This document shows positions 53,889-61,639 of a stretch of 64,000 nt of DNA, in pieces. Position numbers and translations under genes: made by a program. The stretch is from an uncultured Alphaproteobacteria bacterium (GTDB lineage: Bacteria > Pseudomonadota > Alphaproteobacteria > GCA-2731375), in NCBI GenBank assembly GCA_951812805.1, contig CATOSZ010000001.1, positions 1,488,001 to 1,552,000 on the forward strand, written 5' to 3'. Position 1 is the stretch's first letter. Each line of letters begins with the position of its first letter. The notes beneath the pieces were generated by a model, which was not told where the DNA came from, searched no databases, and saw only the letters and a program-made list of their open reading frames with translations.

Positions 53889-54491
53889 ATGAATACCGAG
53901 CGCGCGAAGGACTATCCACTGCGCCGCCGCGAGGTGGTGGCGGCCCTGCTGCGGGATCGCGACGAGATGCTGGTGGTCACCGGCCTCGGCGCCTCGAGCT
54001 GGGACGCCGCGGCGGCGGGCGACCATCCGCTGACCTTTCCGCTGTGGGGGGCCATGGGTGGGACCGTGTCGATGGCGCTCGGCCTGGCCTTGGCGCAACC
54101 CGAACGCCGCGTCCTGGTCATTACCGGCGACGGCGACGCGTTGATGGGGGCGAACGGCCTCGCCAGCGTCACCGTGCAGAACCCGGCCAACCTGTCGATC
54201 GTCGTGCTCGACAACGAACGCTACGGCGAGACCGGCATGCAACCGACGCACACCGCCGGAACGACGGACCTCGCCGCGATGGCCGCCGCCGTCGGGTTCC
54301 AAACCACCGGCACGGTCCGCGACCAGGGCGAATTCGACGCTGTGCTGCCGGCGATCCTGAGGGCGCCGGGCCCGATGCTGCACGCGATCAAGGTCCGGGC
54401 CGAAGACCTGCCCCTGACTTTGCCGCCGCGCGACGGTGCCCACCTGAAGGACCGCTTCCGCGCCGCCCTGCTCGGCCCGGAGGCCGGCTAG
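53889..54491 (+). CDS. TPP-dependent decarboxylase, beta (PP) subunit
   Basis: A 200-residue C-terminal TPP-binding subunit. The cofactor motif GDGDALMGANGLASV and the following NLSIVVLDNERYGETGMQPTH segment bind diphosphate and metal. It starts 4 bases after the alpha subunit, so the two are coupled. The enzyme would decarboxylate a 2-oxoacid (sulfopyruvate, phosphonopyruvate or a related compound) to an aldehyde; the substrate is not decidable here. The next gene is convergent. Confidence 0.88.
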   Translation: MNTERAKDYPLRRREVVAALLRDRDEMLVVTGLGASSWDAAAAGDHPLTFPLWGAMGGTVSMALGLALAQPERRVLVITGDGDALMGANGLASVTVQNPANLSIVVLDNERYGETGMQPTHTAGTTDLAAMAAAVGFQTTGTVRDQGEFDAVLPAILRAPGPMLHAIKVRAEDLPLTLPPRDGAHLKDRFRAALLGPEAG

Positions 54492-54496
54492 CCATA

Positions 54497-55234
54497 TCAG
54501 GCCTTGTGCCGACGAGCCGCGAGCAGGGCCCTGAGTTCGCCCAGCACCGGCATGTCGGCCAGACGCTCGGGCGATAGCGCGTCCCAATCGATACCGGTGG
54601 GCGGCGGGCCGGGCCGGGCGACCTCGTGGATCGCGCTCGGCGTCACCACCCAATGCAGCGGGATATCGTTGCCGGCGGTGGGAAAGCCGCCGACCAGCTG
54701 AACCTCGTGCACCGTGGTCGCGACCGGCACCGGCGCGTGGCCGAGTTCGGCCAGGATGGCGAATTCGATGTCGGAAAAGCCCTCACCCTTGCCGCTCCGC
54801 AGGCCCCCCGTCGTCACCGCGACGGAGCCGCAGCAGATCGCGTCCAGCTGCGGCAGGTCGGCGAGGGCGACCGTCTCGGCATAGTGCTGGACGGTGGACA
54901 TGGTGGCGGCGCGGCGGATCTCCTCCGGCGGGATGCGGGCGGGATCCAGTTTCATGAACCCGCCCCGCAGGCGCGGTGTCGGCACGAAGACGGTGATGCC
55001 GCGCCTCAGCGCCTCGGCCCGGACCGGGCGCTGGGCGGAGTCCGGGTTGACCTTGATCCGCCGGGCGTCGCGGAAGGCCGGGATCTCGAACAGGCGCCGT
55101 GCCGCGTCCGCCGCGCCCTTGAAATTCGGAATGCGCCCGTGCGGCGGAAACGGAAACGCGGCGAGACGACGCTCCTGCAGGGCATCCCAGACCCAGCCGC
55201 GCGCACTTTCCTTGTCGGCGAAGCTGTCGCTCAC
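54497..55234 (-). CDS. 5-formyltetrahydrofolate cyclo-ligase-like protein
   Basis: A 245-residue protein of the 5-formyl-THF cyclo-ligase/MTHFSD fold. Conserved segments are RIPNFKGAADAARRLFEIP near the N-terminus, KVNPDSAQRPVRAEALRRG, and GGLRSGKGEGFSDIEFAILAE near residue 150, which matches the family's GxRLGxGxGYYD-like loop in altered form. That altered loop makes ordinary cyclo-ligase activity doubtful. GTG at 55234 overlaps the stop of the upstream small membrane gene (GTGA). Confidence 0.8.
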   Translation of the reverse strand: MSDSFADKESARGWVWDALQERRLAAFPFPPHGRIPNFKGAADAARRLFEIPAFRDARRIKVNPDSAQRPVRAEALRRGITVFVPTPRLRGGFMKLDPARIPPEEIRRAATMSTVQHYAETVALADLPQLDAICCGSVAVTTGGLRSGKGEGFSDIEFAILAELGHAPVPVATTVHEVQLVGGFPTAGNDIPLHWVVTPSAIHEVARPGPPPTGIDWDALSPERLADMPVLGELRALLAARRHKA

Positions 55235-55533
55235 CGCCCGGAGGTCCTGCGGGCTTCGAATACCAGACCAACGATGGTGTACAGCAGGCCCCAGGCGAAC
55301 AGCACCGAGGCCGCGATGATGAACCAGGCGGGGCCGAGCGCGCCGGAGAGCGAGATCCCCGTCCGCACCTCCATCCACCAGAGGACCGGCGTCACCAGAT
55401 GGGCGAAGGCGAATCCGAGCGGCAGCGCCACCGCCAGCATCAACAGCGCCGTCAGGGATTTCAATCCCGTCGATTGCTGCGCACCCTTCGCCATTCGCTT
55501 CGCCCCCCAACGCAGCGCCCGATCGCTCGCCAT
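55231..55533 (-). CDS. Small membrane protein of unknown function
   Basis: A 100-residue protein with two predicted helices (LTALLMLAVALPLGFAFAHL and AWFIIAASVLFAWGLLYTIV) and a basic tail. The arrangement resembles small DUF2842-type membrane proteins of Alphaproteobacteria; I am not sure. An inner ATG (14th codon) is an alternative start. The stop overlaps the following cyclo-ligase-like gene. Confidence 0.72.
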   Translation of the reverse strand: MASDRALRWGAKRMAKGAQQSTGLKSLTALLMLAVALPLGFAFAHLVTPVLWWMEVRTGISLSGALGPAWFIIAASVLFAWGLLYTIVGLVFEARRTSGR

Positions 55534-55567
55534 AGTAGTGCCTTACTCGCGTCGGGTGAAGAATTTG

Positions 55568-55849
55568 TCAACGCCGCCGGGCGGTGCGTCGGGTCGATTT
55601 GTGGAAATCCGGCGGTTTTCCGGCGATCCATTTCAAGAACCGGCGGATCTCCGGATGGTCGCGCAGCGCAGCCATGGTCGGGTAGGCGTCGCGGAGCGCC
55701 TTCTCGTCCAGCGTCGCATGGATGGTGCGGTGGCGGATCGGATGCACCGTCACCACCTCCCGCCCGCCGAGGCTACGCGGCACCAGATGGTGCCTCTCCC
55801 GCCGCACACCCAAGGGCCGGCGGCAAAGCGCGCAGGCCGTCTCGCTCAT
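55568..55849 (-). CDS. HNH-like small protein
   Basis: A 93-residue protein with a CxxC pair (CALCRRPLG) and a HHLVPRSLGG motif followed by VTVHPIRHRTIH, as in HNH-fold nuclease domains that bind zinc. The His-His pair and the later histidines fit a beta-beta-alpha metal site. Such small HNH proteins are common in Alphaproteobacteria and their targets are mostly unknown. The ATG overlaps the stop of the upstream NIPSNAP gene (ATGA). Confidence 0.8.
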   Translation of the reverse strand: MSETACALCRRPLGVRRERHHLVPRSLGGREVVTVHPIRHRTIHATLDEKALRDAYPTMAALRDHPEIRRFLKWIAGKPPDFHKSTRRTARRR

Positions 55850-56160
55850 TGGATCGGCGAGAAACTCACCGGGGCGACGATCTTGTTCTCCTGGTGCAGC
55901 ACCAGGTCCATGGATTTCTTCTTGTAGACCGCCCATGCGGGATCCGCGTCGCGAGCCGCGCGCCGGCGTTCCATGTCGCCGAGGTCCGCGTAGCCCCAGA
56001 GGTGGACGACCTGGTTCACCGTGCCGATGGTGGTGACGAAATAGCCGACGAGGTTGCCAAGATGGCGCATCTGGATCGGCAACCCGTCGGCCTCGAAGAT
56101 CTTCAGGTAGTCCGGCAAGCAGTTGGCCTTCAGCGTGTAGGTGCGATGGTCGATGATCAT
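55846..56160 (-). CDS. NIPSNAP family protein
   Basis: A 104-residue NIPSNAP-domain protein with RTYTLKANCLPDYLKIFEAD, HLGNLVGYFVTTIGTVNQVV and HLWGYADLGDMERRRAARDA. It has the ferredoxin-like fold of the family; function unknown. It sits between the NHL-repeat gene and the HNH-like gene on one strand, with overlaps, suggesting one operon. Confidence 0.9.
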   Translation of the reverse strand: MIIDHRTYTLKANCLPDYLKIFEADGLPIQMRHLGNLVGYFVTTIGTVNQVVHLWGYADLGDMERRRAARDADPAWAVYKKKSMDLVLHQENKIVAPVSFSPIQ

Positions 56161-56181
56161 GGGCAGGTCCTTTGGTCAGGC

Positions 56182-57133
56182 TTAAGTCGCGAGGCGAGCC
56201 AGCTTGCGCAGGCTGGTGAGGTCGTCCGGCGGCGGCGCGTCGGAGAAGCGCGGCCAGGCGGTGAAGGAGACCTCGCCCACATAGATATCGCCCCGGCTGT
56301 CGACGCACAGGCCGTGCGGCGCCACGAACTGGCCGGGCGCCAGGCCCCCGGTCAAGTCGCCGACCCGGGCGAGCGTGCGGCCCTGGTTGTCCAGCACCGA
56401 CAGCCGGGGCCCGATGTTCGGCATGTCGGAATTCACCGCCATCCCCGGCCCCAGCTCGCCGATATACATCAGCGGGTCCGCCCCCCTTTCCATGCAGAGG
56501 CCGCAGGGCCGGTGCATGTCGTGCCACTGGGTTTCGAACTTGCCATTGCCGTCGAAGACCTGGACGCGGTGGTTCTCCCGGTCGGCGACATAGACCCAGC
56601 CGTCCGCGTCGCAGGCGATGTTGTGCGGAATGTTGAACTGTCCGGGATCGGTCCCGGGCTCCCCCCAGCCGGCCGTCCGGCGAATATTTGTGCACCCGCG
56701 CATTGCCGTAGCCGTCGGAAACATAGAGATCGCCCGCCGGCGACAGCGCCGTGTGGGTACAGCGATGAAACGGCTCACCCGCCATATAGGGGCTGGGCTT
56801 GCCGGCGATCCCCAGCGTCATCAACACCTTGCCGTCGAGCGTACAGGCCCGCATGGTGTGGTCGCCGTCGTCGGTACAATAGAGCGTCTCGTCCGGCCCG
56901 ATATGCAGCCCGTGCGGCCGGGCGAACAGCCCCTCACCCCAGGACCTGAGGAAGTTACCGTCGCGGTCGAAGACGATCATCGGATGAGCGCCGCGATTGA
57001 AGACATAGACGTTGTCGTTCGCATCCGTCGCAACGGCGGCGACATCCATGAACCGCCAGCCCTCCGGCAACTTCGCCCAGTCCCGCTCGACCCGGTAGCG
57101 GAAATCACCGGTGCCGATAATGGTCTCACTCAT
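56182..57133 (-). pseudogene. NHL-repeat (six-bladed beta-propeller) protein, frameshifted
   Basis: The first 155 codons read MSETIIGTGDFRYRVERDWA then VAAVATDANDNVYVFNRGAHP, GEGLFARPHGLHIGPDETLY and KYSPDGRL, NHL-repeat segments of peptidyl-amidating lyase-like proteins. After a run of six C on the plus strand (56661-56666) the coding frame shifts: GWGEPGTDPGQFNIPHNIAC, DGWVYVADRENHRVQVFDGN and so on continue to a stop at 56182. The total length, about 316 codons, fits the family. A base change in the homopolymer would restore the frame, so either a sequencing error or a real frameshift. Confidence 0.82.
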
Positions 57134-57169
57134 GGCTGGGGCCTCCCGACATTCTGGATCACCCCGCGA

Positions 57170-57529
57170 CTATAGCGCCTCGCCGCGGATACAGGACTCC
57201 ACCCACCCGAGAAAACCCGGTTCAAGACCCGAGTTCTGGGCCAACCGGGCTCGAACGACCGGTTCGGTGTCTGGGTGGCAAAGATGGTTCAAGCCATGGA
57301 TGGCGTCGCGCTGACAAAACAATGAAGGGACGGTCAGTATTTGGCAAAGCGTCTCCAACATGATTCGCGGGAAGACTCGCCCGCAAGCGCCCCAACGATT
57401 GAAGGGATGATCAGGGTGGTTCAGGTCATAGCCAACGTCGTACGCTATGCAGTCCCACCACATGAAGAAGATGTCGGCAACCGGTCCAAGGAAGAAGAGG
57501 CTCAATGGACTCGAGCGACGCGGTAACAT
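57170..57529 (-). CDS. Protein of unknown function
   Basis: A 119-residue protein rich in aromatic residues (FFMWWDCIAYDVGYDLNHPD). The C-terminal half, HGLNHLCHPDTEPVVRARL and ending FLGWVESCIRGEAL, resembles a helical domain seen downstream in several uncharacterised bacterial proteins, but I cannot name it. The start at 57529 is uncertain; an in-frame TTG lies at 57577. It is divergent from the membrane protein at 57590. Confidence 0.6.
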   Translation of the reverse strand: MLPRRSSPLSLFFLGPVADIFFMWWDCIAYDVGYDLNHPDHPFNRWGACGRVFPRIMLETLCQILTVPSLFCQRDAIHGLNHLCHPDTEPVVRARLAQNSGLEPGFLGWVESCIRGEAL

Positions 57530-57589
57530 TGACGACCCCAACCCGAAACGCGGCGAAGCGCCCGCCGCCCCCGGCAAGGAGAACGAGGG

Positions 57590-58492
57590 ATGAAAGAGGC
57601 ACTCTACTATCGCCCCTCCGGGAGCATCGGCTTTCGCGGGCCTCTGTTGATGGTGCTCGCCGGCCTCGCCGGCGCGATTGTGCTAGGTGCAATCTATGCC
57701 TATTGGATGTATTACCCGCAACTCATCCTGCCCTGGCTGGGGGTGTGGGTGGCATTTATCGTCCTGAAGCTCCTCTCACCGCTGGCCTATGGTATCGGCT
57801 GCGGCTGTATCGTCGGCCAAGCCGCCCGTCTCGGCAAAGTACGAAACGAAGTTTTCGTCGGCTTGCTCGGCGCGGCGCTGGGCGTTGTCTCGGTCTATAC
57901 GAGTTGGGTTTTCTGGCTGTTGGCGTGGAGCGGGCACGACTATTTTTCACCACTGAGCGGCTACTTGATGTACTCGGCGATCATCGAGGCAGCAGACGGG
58001 GGCGTCGACTATCATGTTGAGTTCATTACGATTGAAGGTGGTTTACTTTATACCATTTGGGTTATCGAAGCCCTTGTCATCGTGGTCTCCAGTTCCCTTG
58101 CCGCGCTAATGACCGTGGAGGCGAGCGAGAACACGTTCTGCGAGGCATGCGAGGAGTGGGCCGAGGATGTCTATTATTCTCCCGATCTGGAGGCGATCGG
58201 AAACGAGGAGAGTTTTCGCGCAGAGTTGGAGGCGGATCCTCTCGGGCGCCTCGTCGCAATCCCGCCGGCCGAGCCCCAGGTGCCCGGCACGACGAGCCGC
58301 ATTCGCATCCAAGCGTGCCCAAATTGCGAGAATTTCCTCAGCCTGGATGTCCAAAAGATCGTGAGGTCGCTCGACAAGAAGGGCGAGGAGGAGAGCAAGC
58401 AGTCGGTTCTGGTCGATAATTTGTTGATTGACCAGCCGCTCCACGGCGCACTCGCCCGTCATTTCCCCAAAGCCGTCGAATCGTCCGATTGA
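57590..58492 (+). CDS. Membrane protein with cysteine motifs, unknown function
   Basis: A 300-residue protein. Residues about 18-190 form four or five hydrophobic segments (LLMVLAGLAGAIVLGAIYAY, LILPWLGVWVAFIVLKLLSP, VGLLGAALGVVSVYTSWVFW, WVIEALVIVVSSSLAALMTV). The C-terminal cytoplasmic-looking half carries two CxxC pairs (FCEACEEWAED and ACPNCENFLS), which would suit a zinc-ribbon. GCGCIVGQAARLGKVRN lies between helices. I do not recognise the family. It has a good AACGAGGG ribosome-binding site and no cotranscribed neighbour. Confidence 0.82.
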   Translation: MKEALYYRPSGSIGFRGPLLMVLAGLAGAIVLGAIYAYWMYYPQLILPWLGVWVAFIVLKLLSPLAYGIGCGCIVGQAARLGKVRNEVFVGLLGAALGVVSVYTSWVFWLLAWSGHDYFSPLSGYLMYSAIIEAADGGVDYHVEFITIEGGLLYTIWVIEALVIVVSSSLAALMTVEASENTFCEACEEWAEDVYYSPDLEAIGNEESFRAELEADPLGRLVAIPPAEPQVPGTTSRIRIQACPNCENFLSLDVQKIVRSLDKKGEEESKQSVLVDNLLIDQPLHGALARHFPKAVESSD

Positions 58493-58590
58493 CCTCGGGG
58501 CCAACTTCCCGGTTAATCCACCCACCCTTGCGCCCATCCGCCCCCGCGCGCATATTCCGGCCCCTTGCGGGGTACGGGAGGACAAGCGGC

Positions 58591-58941
58591 ATGCGGATCC
58601 ACAATCTCTATATCGGTGACGACGGCGAGACGCATTTTCGCGATATCGAGGTCGAATGGGTGAGCGAGAGCCCCGCCGGCCGGCTGTCGGAGCGGTTGCC
58701 GGCGAGCGGCATCATCTTTCGCCAGGTGCCGCCCGACTACGATCTCGACTGGCATCCGGCACCCCGGCGACAGTACATCATCAACCTCGACGCGGGCGTG
58801 AAGATCACGGCGAGCGACGGGGAAGCGCGCGTGATCGGCGCCGGCGAGGTCATCCTGGTCGAGGACACCAGCGGCAAAGGCCATCTCTCCCAGGCCGTGG
58901 GCGCCCAGGTCCGCCACTGCATCTTCGTGCCGATCGAGTGA
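58591..58941 (+). CDS. Cupin-like protein
   Basis: A 116-residue cupin-fold protein. The region YDLDWHPAPRRQYIINLDAG matches motif 1 in shape, though with fewer metal ligands than usual, and GAGEVILVEDTSGKGHLSQ resembles motif 2. Without the full set of ligand histidines it may bind a ligand rather than catalyse. ATG at 58591 has GAGGACAAGC upstream. The MFS transporter follows 40 bp later. Confidence 0.8.
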   Translation: MRIHNLYIGDDGETHFRDIEVEWVSESPAGRLSERLPASGIIFRQVPPDYDLDWHPAPRRQYIINLDAGVKITASDGEARVIGAGEVILVEDTSGKGHLSQAVGAQVRHCIFVPIE

Positions 58942-58981
58942 GCCGGGCCGTCCCCGACAACGACGCGCAGGAGAACCGTCC

Positions 58982-60172
58982 TTGAGTTTCGAGCGGCGTG
59001 TGCTGGTCTGGATGTGCGTGCTGATCGCCGTCAACCAGATCGGTTTCGGCGGCATCGTGCCGGTGATGCCGCTCTATGCGCTGACCTTCGGGGTCTCCGC
59101 CTCGGCCATCGGCCTGGCGGTGGCGATCTACGGCCTGGCGCGGTTCTGCCTGGCGATGCCGGCGGGGCAGCTTTCCGACCGGCTCGGCCGGCGCCCGACC
59201 CTGGCGTTGGGCGGCCTGGTCTCGGCCACAGGCAGCGTGTGGTGCGCGCTCGCCACCGGCTATCCCGAATTCATCGTCGCCCGCTTCGTCGCCGGTGCCG
59301 GCGCCGGGCTGGTGTTGACCACCGGACAGGTCGTACTGGCCGACATCACCACGCCCGAACGGCGCGGGCGGACCATGGCGATCTATCAGGGCACCTTCAT
59401 CTTCGCCGTCGGCATCGGGCCGTTCCCGGGCGGCTTGATCGCGGAATATTGGGGCCTGGCCGCGCCGTTCTGGGTCTATGGCGGCCTCGGCCTGACGGCG
59501 AGCGCGATCGCCTGGTTCGCCGTCGGCGAGACCCGGGGGCTTGGGACCGAGGGCGCCGGCGGGCGCAAGCGGCCGGCCTTCATCACTCAGATCCGCATGC
59601 TGGGCGACCAGGTCGGCTATCTGCTGGTCTGCACCATCGCCTTCATGAACGGCGTCGTGCGCACCGGCGGCCTGTTCACCATCATCCCCGTGCTGGGCGC
59701 CACCATGCTGGCGATGGGGGCGAGCGAGATCGGCTTCGGCCTGGCGCTCGGCAGTGTCATGGGCCTGCTGGCGGCCTATCCGACGGGCATGCTGATCGAC
59801 CGCTTCGGGCGCAAGGCGGTGATCGTGCCGGCGACCCTGCTGACCGCGACCTCGATGGTGCTGTTCTGCTGGGCGCCCTCGGCGCTCTGGTTCACCGCCG
59901 CCTGCGTGGTCTGGGGAATCGCCGCCTCCGTCGGCGGCAGCGCGCCCGCGGCCTATGCCGCCGACAGCGCGGCGCCAGGCATGAACGCCGCCGCCATGAG
60001 CACCTTCCGCATGGCGGGCGACCTCGGCTACGTCATCGGGCCGATCGGCCTCGGCTTCGTCGTCGACGCCCAGGGCCCCGTCGTCGCCTTGCTGCTCGCG
60101 GCGGCACCGATGGCCCTGGTCGGCCTGCTGTTCGCCCGCCTGGCCCCGGAAACCTACCGGGCCAAGGGTTGA
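58982..60172 (+). CDS. MFS transporter
   Basis: A 396-residue major facilitator with twelve predicted helices. The loop 2-3 signature is GQLSDRLGRRPTLALGG, mirrored by GMLIDRFGRKAVIVPATLL in the second half; ITTPERRGRTMAIYQGTFIF is a third family motif. The start is TTG at 58982 after AGGAGAACC. It follows the cupin-like gene and could share its transcript. The substrate is unknown; multidrug-type exporters look similar. Confidence 0.9.
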   Translation: MSFERRVLVWMCVLIAVNQIGFGGIVPVMPLYALTFGVSASAIGLAVAIYGLARFCLAMPAGQLSDRLGRRPTLALGGLVSATGSVWCALATGYPEFIVARFVAGAGAGLVLTTGQVVLADITTPERRGRTMAIYQGTFIFAVGIGPFPGGLIAEYWGLAAPFWVYGGLGLTASAIAWFAVGETRGLGTEGAGGRKRPAFITQIRMLGDQVGYLLVCTIAFMNGVVRTGGLFTIIPVLGATMLAMGASEIGFGLALGSVMGLLAAYPTGMLIDRFGRKAVIVPATLLTATSMVLFCWAPSALWFTAACVVWGIAASVGGSAPAAYAADSAAPGMNAAAMSTFRMAGDLGYVIGPIGLGFVVDAQGPVVALLLAAAPMALVGLLFARLAPETYRAKG

Positions 60173-60209
60173 CGCCCCGGGCGTTGAATTCATAGGTCGT
60201 CGCAACCCC

Positions 60210-60434
60210 GTGTTGAGCCGCGACCGAAAAGACTGTCGCGACTCGAACGCCGGCAAGGGCTTCGCCGTCGTCGCCTCCGAGGTCAAGGCGCCGGCGGCAC
60301 AAACCGACGAGGCGACGGACGACGTCGCCTCGACGGTCGAGGAACAGGGCGCCGCGACGTTGGAGATCGCCCGCAACGTCGACCAGGCGACACGGGCCGA
60401 TACCCCGCGCGGTGAACTGGCGGTCAAACCTTAG
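60210..60434 (+). pseudogene. Remnant of a methyl-accepting chemotaxis protein signalling domain
   Basis: The short frame reads AGKGFAVVASEVKAPAAQTD then EATDDVASTVEEQGAATLEIARNVDQA. The first part copies the highly conserved hairpin tip of chemoreceptors (AGKGFAVVAxEVRxLA), the second the later VEEQxAATxEIxRNVxxA helix; the segment normally between them is missing, as are the receptor's membrane and sensor regions. It is therefore a deleted remnant of about 60 residues. No start or ribosome-binding site is convincing. Confidence 0.75.
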
Positions 60435-60464
60435 GCCGAAGCGCCATCCAGATAACGCCCGCCA

Positions 60465-61556
60465 TCAAATGCGCAGGTCGTTCATATTGTAGTTGCGCAG
60501 CACGCTTTCCCGCGTGTCGGGGCCCCATGTGTTGGCGTCCTCCCGACCCGTAAGCGGTCGATAGACGTACGGCGTCTCGTCGGGAAAGCGCTGTCGCCGC
60601 GCGTCGATGGCGAGTGCGATGACGCGGGAGCGCTGCTGGACGCGCGCCTCGTCATAGAGGCCATGGGTCCACCCCTCGATGCCCAGCACCGAGGTTCGCC
60701 GATGCGCGCCGAACACCAGGCTGACCCGCTTGTTCGCCGAGGTGTTCGGGAACGAGCCATGCAGCGCCTGCCGATTGCACACCGCGACATCACCCGGTCG
60801 GCACAGCATCGGGACGGCGTCCGGCAGACGGTCGGAGCCGTTGCCGTCGACCAGCGCCTTGATGTCGATCTTGCCCGCCTTGTGACTGCCCGGCACGACC
60901 CAGAGCGCATTGACCGGGCTGGTGCCATGCAGCTGCGCCATGAAGTTGAGCCCGTGGATGTGCGGGTCCCAGTCCGGATTGTCCCAGTGCGTGGTGCCGT
61001 CCTGGTGCCAGGCGACGGCACTGCCGAGGCCCGGCTCCTTGATCCAGATCGCGTCGGAGAACGGCGCGAAGTCCGGCCCATAAATGGCCTCCGCCACGGC
61101 CAACAGCCGAGGATGGCCCGACAAGCGCAGAAAGGAATCCATCACCTGCAGCCCGCCCGAGACGAAATACAGCACCTCCTCCGGCGCGTCGGGCGGCGGC
61201 TCGAGTTCCGCCATCCGCGCCGCGTGCCGGCCGTCGAAGGCCGCCGTGCCGCCCAGCGGATCGCTCAGCGGCTTGGCGAAATGAAAGCCCGGCCCATCGG
61301 TCTCCCGGCCCAACACCGTCATGTCCCGCGCCGCCGCGCCGGACGTCGGCGCCCGGGCGTGCATGTCGCGGTAGTCGTCGACCAGATCAGCCAGTTCCGC
61401 AGGCCCGATCACCCCTTCGAACACATAGAAGCCCACGTCGTCATAGGCATCGACGATGTCCTGGGCGAGCGCGCCGTCGGCGTCGAAGCGCAGGGGGCCA
61501 CGGTTGCCTAACGTGTGAGCGCGACGTTCGCCGTCGACGAAGTAGGTGTCCACCAT
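60465..61556 (-). CDS. Phytanoyl-CoA dioxygenase family protein
   Basis: A 363-residue Fe(II)/2-oxoglutarate dioxygenase of the PhyH type. Iron ligands are His184 and Asp186 (VAWHQDGTTHW) and the distal His266 (QALHGSFPN), with the 2-oxoglutarate arginine at 277 (SANKRVS). The HGSFPNTSANKRVSLVFG segment is typical of the bacterial PhyH family used in secondary and catabolic hydroxylations. The substrate is unknown. ATG at 61556. The ISAs1-type copy begins 84 bp upstream of its start and may carry off or replace its native promoter. Confidence 0.92.
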   Translation of the reverse strand: MVDTYFVDGERRAHTLGNRGPLRFDADGALAQDIVDAYDDVGFYVFEGVIGPAELADLVDDYRDMHARAPTSGAAARDMTVLGRETDGPGFHFAKPLSDPLGGTAAFDGRHAARMAELEPPPDAPEEVLYFVSGGLQVMDSFLRLSGHPRLLAVAEAIYGPDFAPFSDAIWIKEPGLGSAVAWHQDGTTHWDNPDWDPHIHGLNFMAQLHGTSPVNALWVVPGSHKAGKIDIKALVDGNGSDRLPDAVPMLCRPGDVAVCNRQALHGSFPNTSANKRVSLVFGAHRRTSVLGIEGWTHGLYDEARVQQRSRVIALAIDARRQRFPDETPYVYRPLTGREDANTWGPDTRESVLRNYNMNDLRI

Positions 61557-61639
61557 TGTCTGTGTCTCCGGAAACGACGGTCGGGAAAGGCCAGACTGGA
61601 ATATTGCGCCGCGCTATAGGCAGTTGTCGATAGCGGCGC

